Assembly (NCBI GenBank): GCA_964629245.1
Contig: CAZVPZ010000011.1
Span: forward strand, 1-33,721
Direction of reading: 5' to 3'
DNA length: 33,721 bases
From: CAZVPZ01 sp964629245
GTDB taxonomy: Archaea; Nanohalarchaeota; Nanosalinia; Nanosalinales; Nanosalinaceae
Position numbers and translations under genes: made by a program. Of this stretch, positions 14,858-22,878 are shown one piece after another. The notes below the pieces were generated by a model. The model did no database searches and was not told the origin of the DNA. It saw only the letters and a list, made by a program, of their open reading frames with translations. The first letter of the stretch is position 1, and each line of letters opens with the position of its first letter.

Positions 14858-15866
14858 TGTAGTTCAGGATGAACTCCTTCGTCAGTATCAGTATGACCGG
14901 TCCCATGATTATGCCCTTCAGGCCAAGAGTCAGCGGACCGGCGAGGAAACCTATGAATATTATCAGCGGGTGCTCGTTCATCTGCCGCGACCCGATATAG
15001 GGCCTGAGGAATATCTCGGGCATTATATTGAGGACTATGACGCCGAAGACAAGTATGAGGCCTCCCTTCAGCGGCTCGCCGGATATCAGGTAGAAAAGAC
15101 CTATCGGGCCGTAAACCATGAAGTTGGCGACGAGAGGTAGAAGCGCGGTTACACCTATCAGCGCCGCCCAGACCGGTATGAAAGGCATCGGTGAGGTGAA
15201 GAGCGAGATGATGTAGAAGCCCGCTCCCGCGATTAATCCGAGGATAGCCGCGACCAGGAGCTGCGTGACGAAAACACCCCTGAAGATATAGTCTATCGAC
15301 CTTATCAGCGACCGGGCGATCTTTTCCTCCTCTTCAGGCAGGTCGTCGACGAGTTCCAGTATCTTGGCCTCAATCTTCGCGCCGTCCTTGTAGAGATATA
15401 TCGCGGTCACCATGAATATGCCCAGCTGGATAAGTAACGCAGGGATTCCGGTGAAGAGGTTTATCAGTTCAGCCCTCAATCGGCCGGAGAGGCTATCGAT
15501 TACGCTCAGCACGTTCTGCCGGAAGCTCTCGGAAAGCTGGAGGAATTCTATGACATTGAGTATACCGCTCCGGAAGGAGCCGATCAGGGCGTTGATGCTG
15601 GTGAGGATGTCGAAGAAGTTGTTTATGAAGAAGTAGAGGCCGATTGAGAGAAGTCCGAGGACCCCGGTCACGATTATGATGCTTGAAAGCAGGTCGTTCT
15701 CTATCTTGGCGTTGAGGAACCTGTGCGCAAATCTTAGAAGGTACGATGTTGCGATGGCGAGGATGATCGCGTCGAGGAAAGGATAGAGGATCAGGAGACT
15801 TCCTAGGAACAGGAGTCCGGCGACCGCCAGTATCTCTCTTTTGAAGCGGAGAGTGTCCTCTACCAT
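14829..15866 (-). CDS. AI-2E/PerM family membrane protein
   Basis: The family comprises polytopic membrane proteins implicated in export of small molecules or in Na+/H+ antiport. The 345-residue protein has about eight hydrophobic segments: two at 12-45, one at 62-85, a soluble loop to about 145, one at 147-165, then four in the C-terminal half. The family segment FIPVWAALIGVTALLPLVANFMVYGPIG and the closing PLTLGLKGIIMGPVILILTKE are distinctive. Substrate cannot be told. A box TAATTAAA at 15889-15896 is centred 26.5 nt from the ATG, suggesting a leaderless mRNA. It is divergent from tfb. Confidence 0.9.
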   Translation of the reverse strand: MVEDTLRFKREILAVAGLLFLGSLLILYPFLDAIILAIATSYLLRFAHRFLNAKIENDLLSSIIIVTGVLGLLSIGLYFFINNFFDILTSINALIGSFRSGILNVIEFLQLSESFRQNVLSVIDSLSGRLRAELINLFTGIPALLIQLGIFMVTAIYLYKDGAKIEAKILELVDDLPEEEEKIARSLIRSIDYIFRGVFVTQLLVAAILGLIAGAGFYIISLFTSPMPFIPVWAALIGVTALLPLVANFMVYGPIGLFYLISGEPLKGGLILVFGVIVLNIMPEIFLRPYIGSRQMNEHPLIIFIGFLAGPLTLGLKGIIMGPVILILTKEFILNYTNLVSEENG

Positions 15867-15888
15867 GCGTAAAAATATGTTATCCCTG

Positions 15889-15896
15889 TTTAATTA
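15889..15896 (-). promoter_or_regulatory. TATA-like box of the PerM-type gene
   Basis: TAATTAAA on the reverse strand lies 26-27 nt before the start codon, the leaderless spacing. Confidence 0.5.
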
Positions 15897-15948
15897 GCTG
15901 TCCCTGCGCCCTTGTTGTCACTTGGAGATAAATCAATCCGCCAAAAGG

Positions 15949-15957
15949 TATTTAAAT
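15949..15957 (+). promoter_or_regulatory. TATA box of tfb
   Basis: TATTTAAAT preceded by CCAAAAGG gives a likely transcription start near 15980, with a leader of about 22 nt to ATG 16003. GGGGGG at 15986-15991 may act as the ribosome site. Confidence 0.6.
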
Positions 15958-16002
15958 TTTAGGGTGATATGTGTTTGCTGTATCCGGGGGGATAACCGTT
16001 CT

Positions 16003-17097
16003 ATGTCAGGAAAAGATACTATGGCCGAATCCCAGAACATTCCGCGTCGCGAATTCGATAATTACCAGGTTCCCGAGGAGTGGGAAGAAGGTGATTCTGA
16101 AAACCAGGAGGAAAATCAAGAAGAGTCCACGACCGTTGCGAGTGGAGAAGGCTACGAGATAAAGCAGGAAGAGGCCGAGGAAGGAGATACAGTCCTTACC
16201 TGTTCCGAGTGCGGCTCACAGCGCTTCGAGGAAGACTCCGCAGAGGGCCAGCTGGTCTGTGTAGAGTGCGGCCTCATAATCGACGAGGACCGCATAGACG
16301 AAAGTGCGGAGTGGCGTGCCTTCAACGAGGAGGAAAGAGAGAAGAAAGCCCGTGCGGGACAGCCGCTCACCTACACCAAGCACGATATGGGTGTCTCGAC
16401 GGAGATTGGCAAAGGCTCCGGAGAGCTCTACAAGGTGTCCGGTAACAAGCGCGCACAGTACTACCGCCTGAGGAAATGGCACAAGCGCCTGACGAAGTCG
16501 AAGGACCGCAACCTCGGCTTCGCGCTGAGCGAGCTCAACTCGATGGTCTCCAACCTGAACCTTCCCGAGTCGGTCCACGAAGAAGTCGCCCGGCTCTACG
16601 AGAAGGCGGTCGACAAGGGCCTCGTTAGGGGACGTTCCATGGAGTCAATCATCTCCGCGCTTCTATACATCGTCGCGAGGAAGCAGGGTACACCGCGAAC
16701 CCTCGACGAGATTTCCGAGGCGTCTGGAATCGAGAAGAGGGAAATCGGGCGCGCCTACCGTTACGTGGCGAGAGAACTCGGACTGCGTATCCTACCGGCG
16801 AAGCCACAGGACTACGTTCCACGGTTCGCTGGAAAGCTCCAGCTTTCCGGAGAAGTTCAGGCACGTGCACGCCAGATACTGAAGGAGGCGCGTGAAAAGG
16901 ACCTGCTCTCCGGCAAAGGTCCGACAGGGCTTGCCGCCGCGGCACTCTACATCGCCGCAGTTCTTGAGGGTGAGAAAAGGACCCAGCGGGAAGTTGCGGA
17001 CGTAGTGGGGGTTACGGAAGTGACCATCAGGAACCGCTACAAGGAGCTCGCCGAGAAGCTCGGTCTTGAGGAAGAGCTGGAAGAGAAATCCAGCTAG
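16003..17097 (+). CDS. tfb: Transcription initiation factor B (TFB)
   Basis: TFB bridges TBP-DNA and RNA polymerase. The protein has a zinc ribbon with CSEC at residues 67-70 and CVEC about 20 residues later, a B-finger/linker (DESAEWRAFNEEE), and two cyclin-like repeats (about 160-255 and 265-355), including a recognition-helix segment TQREVADVVGVTEVTIRNRYKEL. ATG 16003 gives 364 residues; ATG 16021 is the alternative, and an upstream in-frame TTG at 15922 lies before the TATA box and is excluded. About 60 acidic, low-complexity residues precede the ribbon, an unusual extension. It ends 23 bp from a convergent unknown gene. Confidence 0.97.
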   Translation: MSGKDTMAESQNIPRREFDNYQVPEEWEEGDSENQEENQEESTTVASGEGYEIKQEEAEEGDTVLTCSECGSQRFEEDSAEGQLVCVECGLIIDEDRIDESAEWRAFNEEEREKKARAGQPLTYTKHDMGVSTEIGKGSGELYKVSGNKRAQYYRLRKWHKRLTKSKDRNLGFALSELNSMVSNLNLPESVHEEVARLYEKAVDKGLVRGRSMESIISALLYIVARKQGTPRTLDEISEASGIEKREIGRAYRYVARELGLRILPAKPQDYVPRFAGKLQLSGEVQARARQILKEAREKDLLSGKGPTGLAAAALYIAAVLEGEKRTQREVADVVGVTEVTIRNRYKELAEKLGLEEELEEKSS

Positions 17098-17120
17098 TTC
17101 CTCCACATATCACCCATCTT

Positions 17121-17591
17121 TTATCCTCTGTATTCTCTGTTTCTGTCCAGGAGAGGTTCCAGACCGTATTCCTCTTCTAGACGCAGGAAGTCTTCCCGCC
17201 AGTCTGGGTGCTCTGCCAGGAGGAACTGCTCGGTGTAGCTGTCCGTCTCGTATCCGTCAACGCTGTCGAAAAGATCGGACAGGAACCTGTATCCAGCATT
17301 CCGGGGAACCCTGATATCCACATCTAGATCCAGTTCCAGGGTTTCAACGCCGCCGAAGTTGTCCTCCCTCCAGCTCAATCTCACGTGGGGGTTGGAGACC
17401 GGCTCCCCCGGCATCTCTATGTCGAGACCGTATTCCTGCTCTATCTCTTCAAGCTCCTCAGTGGATATGTCGCCCTGGAGCGTCGGTGGAGTCCGGGGAA
17501 CAGGGTTCGAAGTGGACGTTCTGGCGTGGTTAGAATAGTTGGGAGGTGTGACGCTTTCAGTCGTGGAGTCTTTCGGTTCGTCAGTGGAAAT
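17121..17591 (-). CDS. Acidic protein of unknown function, possible ATT start
   Basis: From the first ordinary start (ATG 17414) the protein is 97 residues, with EDNFGGVETLELDLDVDIRVPRNAGYRF suggesting beta structure and a charged helical end. The frame stays open for 59 more codons upstream and reads like a natural acidic protein: a Ser/Thr/Pro-rich segment, then STEELEEIEQEYGLDIEMPGEP. The only candidate start there is an ATT at 17589-17591, with GGTGGTGA six bases upstream and an A/T-rich region at about -35. With ATT the protein is 156 residues. The DNA between 17415 and 17591 is otherwise unexplained. It follows trm1 on the same strand by 42 bp. Family unknown. Confidence 0.6.
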   Translation of the reverse strand: MSTDEPKDSTTESVTPPNYSNHARTSTSNPVPRTPPTLQGDISTEELEEIEQEYGLDIEMPGEPVSNPHVRLSWREDNFGGVETLELDLDVDIRVPRNAGYRFLSDLFDSVDGYETDSYTEQFLLAEHPDWREDFLRLEEEYGLEPLLDRNREYRG

Positions 17592-17633
17592 ACTTCTTCA
17601 CCACCTATATTTTGGGACGGATAAATAAATGGT

Positions 17634-18731
17634 TCAGGACAGCGTGCTGATAATCTGCTTTATATCTTTTAGCGGTGCGTCGGTCCGGAATCCGGTCGGC
17701 GAGAAGTGCGTCCTCCCGACAGGATATCCCTTCTCCCGTATTGCCTCTATCACTGGCTCTCGCTTGGGTGCCGAGACCCCCATGCTGGATGCGAGCATGT
17801 GGAGGTCGTAGAACGGCGTCTTTATCTCGCCCTCCGCGTGGAGGAGTTCCAGGAACTCCCGGCTTTCCTTCCAGTCCTCCGGGATCTCTTCCAGCATATC
17901 CGAGGTGAAACGGGAGTCGACGAACTTGCCCGTCCAAAGGGGTCCTGCGGTGGCTACCTCTCCACTCCCACAACAGGGACAGTTGCCAGCCTGAACGAAG
18001 TCGCGCCACCGGCACTTGGCACAGAATGAAACCCACCCGATGTTCTCCAGATTGTTGTTCGTCCTCTGCTTCGACTCGGTGACCCTTCCCATGACCCGGC
18101 AGTAGTGCCTCTCCTGGAAACAGGCTTTCGGCTCGAAGCAGTTGTCGTACCGGGCGAAGTTCTCGAATACCGTCCTGATGTATATCCGGAGCGCTGTCTC
18201 GTGCATGAAGCTGTTCTTGAGAGGCTTTGCCCCGTACCGCCTCCTGCAGGTCTTCGTGTATGTGCCCGCGGCGACCGCGTTATCCGTGGCGGTGAAACCC
18301 GCGAAGCTGTTGTGGGATGAGGCCCGGCACGCCGAGTCGAGGAAGGGTGTGAAAGGGCCAAAGGGGTCGATGTCGATCAGGTGGAACCTGCTCCGGTTCT
18401 CGCTCAAAACGATGTTCGCGTCCTCGTTCCTGACCTCCGCACCTATACTGTTTTCCTCCAGGCCGCGCTCGATGCTCTCGACCGCGCTGGGATTGGCGTC
18501 GTTCAGGAGAAGACGGGACGCGGCATCGCTGTACCTGAACCCCCGGATACCCGAACCGGCGAGCGCGTCACACACCTCGAATGCCTCCCCTCCCAGCCGC
18601 TCCCGGAAAACCCGTGCCGCGGCCTCGCTCAGGTCACGGTTGAGTATCATCTTATCGTTGTAGAAGACCTCAGAGTCCTTCCCCGGTTCTTCCTCCTCTG
18701 GCGCGAATATTTTGAAGCCTCTCTCCTTCAT
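17634..18731 (-). CDS. trm1: tRNA (guanine-26-N2) dimethyltransferase
   Basis: Trm1 methylates N2 of G26 in tRNA using S-adenosylmethionine. The 365-residue length matches archaeal Trm1. The SAM-binding fold is seen as FEVCDALAGSGIRGFRYS (motif I, near residue 52) and LLLNDANPSAVESI. The catalytic motif lies in HLIDIDPFGPFTPFLDSA, followed by GFTATDNAVAAGTYTKTCRRRYG. The C-terminal domain has two cysteine pairs, CAKC and CPCC, forming the zinc site typical of the family. A box GATAAAAG on the reverse strand, centred 27 nt before the ATG, suggests a leaderless mRNA. Confidence 0.96.
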   Translation of the reverse strand: MKERGFKIFAPEEEEPGKDSEVFYNDKMILNRDLSEAAARVFRERLGGEAFEVCDALAGSGIRGFRYSDAASRLLLNDANPSAVESIERGLEENSIGAEVRNEDANIVLSENRSRFHLIDIDPFGPFTPFLDSACRASSHNSFAGFTATDNAVAAGTYTKTCRRRYGAKPLKNSFMHETALRIYIRTVFENFARYDNCFEPKACFQERHYCRVMGRVTESKQRTNNNLENIGWVSFCAKCRWRDFVQAGNCPCCGSGEVATAGPLWTGKFVDSRFTSDMLEEIPEDWKESREFLELLHAEGEIKTPFYDLHMLASSMGVSAPKREPVIEAIREKGYPVGRTHFSPTGFRTDAPLKDIKQIISTLS

Positions 18732-18853
18732 GTTAAACGGCTTCTCAGGAAAGCCTTTTATCTCCCGGAGCCGTCCTCTCCGCTTGGCGCCGACGCCCGG
18801 CTACCGGGGGGGTAACTCTTTTAAATAAAGATTGTGGTAGAGAACCGGACAGG
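18732..18853. other. Spacer between trm1 and the ATP synthase promoter
   Basis: This spacer holds the probable trm1 TATA box (reverse strand, 18754-18762), a GC-rich stretch with a small hairpin CCCGG-CTA-CCGGG near 18796-18808, and an A/T box TTTTAAATAAAG at about 18816-18827. The latter may be a second promoter for the ATP synthase operon, ahead of the stronger one at 18854. No tRNA or other RNA gene is recognisable. Confidence 0.45.
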
Positions 18854-18863
18854 GTTTATAAAC
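18854..18863 (+). promoter_or_regulatory. Main TATA box of the A-ATP synthase operon
   Basis: GTTTATAAAC is a perfect palindrome centred 37 nt before the atpH ATG, predicting a leader of about 11 nt. Confidence 0.65.
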
Positions 18864-18895
18864 TTCCTCGGAGCTACCGTATTCAAGAATTTGCC

Positions 18896-19216
18896 ATGGC
18901 GAACGTAGTTAAGGAAGTAAGAGATGCAGAGGAAGAAGCGGACGCCATTATTGAAGAGGCAGAACAAAAAAGACAGGAGATGAAGGAAGACGCCAGGAAA
19001 CGCGCCCAGGAGATGGTTGACGAGGCGGAGTCTAGAGCGTCACAGAGAAAGCTCGAGGAACTCCAGGATTTCCGCGACGAGATGGAGGACGAGCAGGAAA
19101 AAATAGTAGAGGATGGAAAGGAAGAGGCGGACCGGATTGCGGAAGAGGCTTCGGGTAAAATGTCCCGGGCCTCTAAGATGCTTTTTGAAAACTTTTCCAG
19201 CGAGTTCCTCGGATAG
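18896..19216 (+). CDS. atpH: A-type ATP synthase subunit H (peripheral stalk)
   Basis: Subunit H pairs with E in the peripheral stalk that holds the A1 head still while the rotor turns. The 106-residue protein is almost entirely coiled coil, rich in Glu, Lys and Ala (VKEVRDAEEEADAIIEEAEQ onward), with a short C-terminal segment SKMLFENFSSEFL. Position as the first gene of the operon and length both fit AhaH. It is directly followed by atpI, whose Shine-Dalgarno overlaps its stop codon. Confidence 0.9.
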   Translation: MANVVKEVRDAEEEADAIIEEAEQKRQEMKEDARKRAQEMVDEAESRASQRKLEELQDFRDEMEDEQEKIVEDGKEEADRIAEEASGKMSRASKMLFENFSSEFLG

Positions 19217-19225
19217 GTGAGCGAT

Positions 19226-21043
19226 ATGAAGCCAGCGAAGATGACAAAGGTATCTATCACAGGTCCCAGGAGTCAGCTCCAGGGAGTGATAGAGGTACTT
19301 TACGACATGAGGCTTCTGGACCTCGACAGGTACGAGGGCGAACTTGAGACAGGAAGCCCGTTCGAGGAGGCGGAGGAACTCTCCGAGATGCTGGTGGACG
19401 TACGTTCGCTGCTCTCGAAGCTGCCGGAGGTGGAAGAATCGGAAGGCGGAGATTTCTACCTCAACGAGCTGGAGGGACAGGTAGAAGACCTGAAAAAACA
19501 TATCGAGACCGTCGAGGACGAGATGTCGGATGCAGAGTCCCGGCATAAAGCGCTTGAGAACCAGAGGGAGTTCTTCCAGAAGCTGGAGGGTACGGGAGTC
19601 GATTACCAGGACCTGAAAGGGACCGAGACACTGGATGTTTTCATCGGTGAGCTGGACTGTGAGCGGTTCCACGGAGCGGTGGAATCTGGCCGGTACGAGA
19701 TATTCGAGGGAAGAGGAGCCTCCGTGGTATTCTATCATGAAGCGATAGGAGAAGAGGTCGAGACCGCGCTCAGGGAGGCGGATGCGAGACAGGAAAACAT
19801 AGTTGATACGGACTTCAGGGGTGCTCCGGGAGAGATACTTGAAAGGCTGGATGGGGAAAGAGAGGAACTTCAGGAAAGGCTCGAGGGGCTGAAGGAGGAG
19901 CGGCAGAAACTGGCCGATGAATGGCGGGGTCGGCTGGAGGACGCTGAAAGTTTCCTGGCCGAGAAGGTCGAGAAGGCGGAGGCACCGATAAGCTTTGCGA
20001 CGACTGACAGGACCTTTATCGCCGAGGGCTGGATACCGGAGGAGGAGTTCAATAAGCTCGGCGAGAGACTGGTTGCAGCGACGAACAATAAAGTCCACCT
20101 CCAGACGGAGCAGGGGGAGAACCCGCCGGTGAAGTACGACAACGGAAGACTGGTGAAGCCGTTCGAGTCGCTGACCGACCTGGTGGCGACCCCCAAGTAC
20201 GATGAGATAGATCCGTCTTTCATGATATTCCTGACCTTCCCACTCGTATTCGGTTTCATGATAGGTGACGCAGGTTACGGTCTGACCTCGCTGATATTTT
20301 TCTACGCCGCTTCGAAGATGTTCCCCGCGGCGAAAGACATATTCAACTCCCTTATGTACGCATCTGTCGCCACTATAATATTCGGGCTGGCTTTCGGGGA
20401 TGCGTTCGGGTTCATGATATTCGGCCACCACTCGGAGCTCGCAGCAGCGACCGGCATACACCTTTTCGAGAAGATACCCATACTGTTCCACCGCGCGGAA
20501 CACCTGGGAGAGGTCTTCACAATAGCTGCCGCTTTCGGTCTGTTCCATGTCAATCTGGGATACCTGCTCGGGGGGTACAACGAGTTCGTCAGGCACGGCA
20601 TCAGGGAGGCGTTCCTGGAGAAGGGTAGCTGGCTCGTGCTCGAGATCGGCGCCGCGCTCTGGTACTTCTTCGGCGCGGCGGCGGGTGCACCGATAGTCGG
20701 GCTCTCGATAATCATGCTCTACCTTGGAGAGGGCGTAGAGGGCGTAGTAGAGATACCGTCACTGCTATCCAACGTGCTCTCGTACCTCAGGATATTCGGT
20801 GTCGCGGTCGCCGCGGTGTCGCTCGCGGCAGTCGTCAACGCGATGGCAGAACCGCTTTTCGCGATGGGCGGCGTCACGGGTATTGCGCTGGGGATTTTCG
20901 TATTGATGGTAGGACACGTTTTCAATACTTTCATCAAAATCATGGAGGGCTTCCTTCAGGGAATCAGGCTCCACTACGTCGAGCTGATGACCAAGTTCTT
21001 TGAGGGAGGCGGACGAAAATACGTGCCATTCGGCTCTAAATAG
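19226..21043 (+). CDS. atpI: A-type ATP synthase subunit I (a-subunit homologue)
   Basis: Subunit I forms the ion half-channels and anchors the stalks. The 605-residue protein has a soluble N-terminal half with coiled coils (about 95-135 and 205-260) and a C-terminal half with seven or eight membrane helices from about residue 335. The essential Arg is seen near residue 522 in NVLSYLRIFGVAVA, in the helix facing the proteolipid ring. The last segment RLHYVELMTKFFEGGGRKYVPF is typical. ATG 19226 is preferred over GTG 19217 because GGTGA at 19216-19220 is then a Shine-Dalgarno five bases before the start. Confidence 0.97.
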   Translation: MKPAKMTKVSITGPRSQLQGVIEVLYDMRLLDLDRYEGELETGSPFEEAEELSEMLVDVRSLLSKLPEVEESEGGDFYLNELEGQVEDLKKHIETVEDEMSDAESRHKALENQREFFQKLEGTGVDYQDLKGTETLDVFIGELDCERFHGAVESGRYEIFEGRGASVVFYHEAIGEEVETALREADARQENIVDTDFRGAPGEILERLDGEREELQERLEGLKEERQKLADEWRGRLEDAESFLAEKVEKAEAPISFATTDRTFIAEGWIPEEEFNKLGERLVAATNNKVHLQTEQGENPPVKYDNGRLVKPFESLTDLVATPKYDEIDPSFMIFLTFPLVFGFMIGDAGYGLTSLIFFYAASKMFPAAKDIFNSLMYASVATIIFGLAFGDAFGFMIFGHHSELAAATGIHLFEKIPILFHRAEHLGEVFTIAAAFGLFHVNLGYLLGGYNEFVRHGIREAFLEKGSWLVLEIGAALWYFFGAAAGAPIVGLSIIMLYLGEGVEGVVEIPSLLSNVLSYLRIFGVAVAAVSLAAVVNAMAEPLFAMGGVTGIALGIFVLMVGHVFNTFIKIMEGFLQGIRLHYVELMTKFFEGGGRKYVPFGSK

Positions 21044-21066
21044 ATACTTGAGGTGAAAAACCAAAG

Positions 21067-21285
21067 ATGGCAGTAGAAGGAATGGCGGCAGTCGGCGCAG
21101 GTGTTGCTATCGGCCTAGCGGCCTTAGCCACCGGATACGCACAGGGCAAGATCGGTGCCGCGGGAGTAGGAGCTCTGGCAGAGGATGAAAGCCTGTTCGG
21201 ACAGGTGCTTATCCTGACAGTTATCCCAGAGACCGCGGTAATCTTCGGCCTGGTCGTAGCGCTGATCGCCACAGGATTCATATAA
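21067..21285 (+). CDS. atpK: A-type ATP synthase subunit K (proteolipid, c ring)
   Basis: K forms the membrane rotor ring that carries H+ or Na+. The 72-residue protein is two hydrophobic helices joined by a polar loop (YAQGKIGAAGVGALAEDESLFG). The ion-binding carboxylate is Glu55, in TVIPETAVIFG in the second helix, next to Thr56. This is the single-hairpin form, not the doubled one of some methanogens. Ion specificity cannot be settled by eye: Thr56 is compatible with Na+, but the partner position in helix one is Thr22, not the Gln usual in Na+ rings. GAGGTGA lies ten bases before the ATG. Confidence 0.96.
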   Translation: MAVEGMAAVGAGVAIGLAALATGYAQGKIGAAGVGALAEDESLFGQVLILTVIPETAVIFGLVVALIATGFI

Positions 21286-21289
21286 AAAC

Positions 21290-21311
21290 GGAGGGGCCTC
21301 ACGGCCCTTCT
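21290..21311 (+). terminator. Stem-loop after atpK (attenuator or processing site)
   Basis: AGGGGCC and GGCCCTT pair around a TCAC loop; with one flanking pair on each side (and two G-U pairs) the stem is about 9 bp. It is followed by the U-rich TTCTGGATTTAATTTATT. It is the only clear hairpin within the operon and sits right after the gene needed in many copies per complex. It could partly stop transcription or protect the 3' end of H-I-K messages. Confidence 0.55.
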
Positions 21312-21340
21312 GGATTTAATTTATTCCAAAAGGTGATACT

Positions 21341-21889
21341 ATGGGACTCAAAGAAGTCAAGGAAGACGTCTTGAAAGACGCGCAGGAAACCGCAGACCAG
21401 ATAATCCGGGAAGCGGAGGAAGAACGCGATCGCATCATCGAGGACGCGGAGAAAGAGGTAAAGAAGATACAAGAGGACGCAGAGAAAGAACTCGAGAAAG
21501 AGAAGGAGTCGATAAGACGGAAGAAGCTGTCGAACGCCAGGATGAAGGCCAGAAGGGAAAAACTCGAGACCAAGCAGGAGTACATCGACCGGACCTACGA
21601 CCAGTTCAGGGAGAAGCTATCCGGACTGTCCGACGAGGAGAAGGAGCGATTCGTCGAGACCTGTCTTGAGAAGATCGATTTCGGGGTAGGACATATCAGG
21701 GCGAGCGATGGTTTCCTGAACGCTGTTGACGGTTCTTATGATACGAGGGAAATCGAGGACGAGGGGATCGTTATCGTCTCGGAGAACGGGGAGCGAAGGC
21801 AGGACTTCACCCTCGACAAAATCGTGGAAGATTACAGGAACAGGCACAGGCAGGAAGTAAGTAAAGTGCTATTCGGAGGTGGAGAATGA
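21341..21889 (+). CDS. atpE: A-type ATP synthase subunit E (peripheral stalk)
   Basis: Subunit E forms the peripheral stalk with H. Residues 1-85 are a continuous charged helix (KEVKEDVLKDAQETADQIIR onward). The C-terminal domain of about 95 residues is globular, with GIVIVSENGERRQDFTLDKIVEDYR near the end, the contact to subunit B in homologues. Length (182) is usual. AAGGTGAT precedes the ATG by five bases. The stop overlaps the start of atpC. Confidence 0.93.
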   Translation: MGLKEVKEDVLKDAQETADQIIREAEEERDRIIEDAEKEVKKIQEDAEKELEKEKESIRRKKLSNARMKARREKLETKQEYIDRTYDQFREKLSGLSDEEKERFVETCLEKIDFGVGHIRASDGFLNAVDGSYDTREIEDEGIVIVSENGERRQDFTLDKIVEDYRNRHRQEVSKVLFGGGE

Positions 21890-22878
21890 CAGAATACCCG
21901 TACATGTACGCCAGGATAAGTGCGAAGCGGGCCAAGCTGCTCGACCGCCAGGACTACGAGAACTTCCTGAAGATGCAGCCAAACGAGATTGCGAAGAACC
22001 TGGGAGAGGGCGCCTACAGGACGGAGATAGACGAACTGGGTGCACGGTACGACGGGGTCGAACTCGTCGAACTCGCACTAAACCGCAACCTCTCCAGCAC
22101 CATGACTCACCTCTGCAAGATAGCCCCGGAGTCGCTTGAGAACGTGATAAACGCATACCTAAGGAAGTACGATATAATGAGCCTGAAGAGACTCCTTCGC
22201 TGGAAAAAAGGCGGAGAAGAGGGCAACATAGATGACCTGCTGGTCCCGATGGGAAGCTTCAGCAGGGAGGAACTCGGACGTCTTTCGGAAAGAAGTTTCG
22301 AGGAGATAAAGGAACAGATCTGTTTCCCTGGATCCGGGGTGAAATACCAGGAGAGGGTTCAGGACGCGGATTCGCTCTCCGAAATCGAGCGAGAGCTTGA
22401 CGCGACCTACCGCGAGGAACTGGAGATGCTCGCAACGGAAGTTGACAGCTCGATGTTCAAGAGGTTCATCGAGGACGAGCTCGAGTACGAGAACATAAGG
22501 ACCGCACTGAGGCTGAAGAAGTACGAATTTTCGGATACAGAGATAAGGGACTACCTGGCCAACGGCAAGGTTTCGAAGCTCGTAGAGCAGATAATCTCCT
22601 CGAGCGATATAGAAGAGGCGATGGAGGCCGTCGTCAGCTCAAGCAGGACAGGGGGTGTCGACGAGGACCGGCTAGAGGACCTGGAGCACGCCCTCGAGGT
22701 GGAGAGACTGCAGAAGTCCTTACGGATGCTCCACACCGAGCCGCTCGGCATAACTTCCATACTGGGATACATAATCGCGAAGATAATCGAGGTCAAAAAC
22801 CTGCGGATGATGATCCGGGCAAAGGAAACCGGAATCCAGAACCGCGAGACCATAAGGAAGAACCTGGTGATGGCGTGA
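21886..22878 (+). CDS. atpC: A-type ATP synthase subunit C (central stalk base, d homologue)
   Basis: Subunit C is a cone-shaped helical protein linking the central shaft (D, F) to the proteolipid ring. The 330-residue, all-helical sequence shows the family's repeated segments: YMYARISAKRAKLLDRQDYENFL at the start, ENVINAYLRKYDIMSLKRLLRWK in the middle, and EPLGITSILGYIIAKIIEVKNLRMMIRAKE near the end. It overlaps atpE by ATGA and atpF by TGATG, indicating tight translational coupling. Confidence 0.95.
   Translation: MTEYPYMYARISAKRAKLLDRQDYENFLKMQPNEIAKNLGEGAYRTEIDELGARYDGVELVELALNRNLSSTMTHLCKIAPESLENVINAYLRKYDIMSLKRLLRWKKGGEEGNIDDLLVPMGSFSREELGRLSERSFEEIKEQICFPGSGVKYQERVQDADSLSEIERELDATYREELEMLATEVDSSMFKRFIEDELEYENIRTALRLKKYEFSDTEIRDYLANGKVSKLVEQIISSSDIEEAMEAVVSSSRTGGVDEDRLEDLEHALEVERLQKSLRMLHTEPLGITSILGYIIAKIIEVKNLRMMIRAKETGIQNRETIRKNLVMA

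Noticed and set aside
15879..15996. Inverted octamers GTTATCCC (15879-15886) and GGGATAAC (15989-15996) around the perM-tfb gap
   Set aside because: Two 8-base matches about 100 bp apart are easily chance, and the second overlaps the likely ribosome site of tfb.
18755..18800. Reverse-strand GCCAAGCGGAGAGGACGG, resembling a tRNA D-arm
   Set aside because: No anticodon stem or TTC-type T-loop follows, and pairing of ends fails.
19040..20596. Long minus-strand open frame (518 codons) within atpH and atpI
   Set aside because: It is antisense to a secure ATP synthase subunit gene; composition (Leu, Arg, Tyr, His rich) is that of a shadow frame.
21067..21285. Assigning Na+ or H+ specificity to the ATP synthase from atpK
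   Set aside because: Glu55-Thr56 fits either ion, and the partner residue in helix one is not the classic Gln; sequence by eye does not decide.
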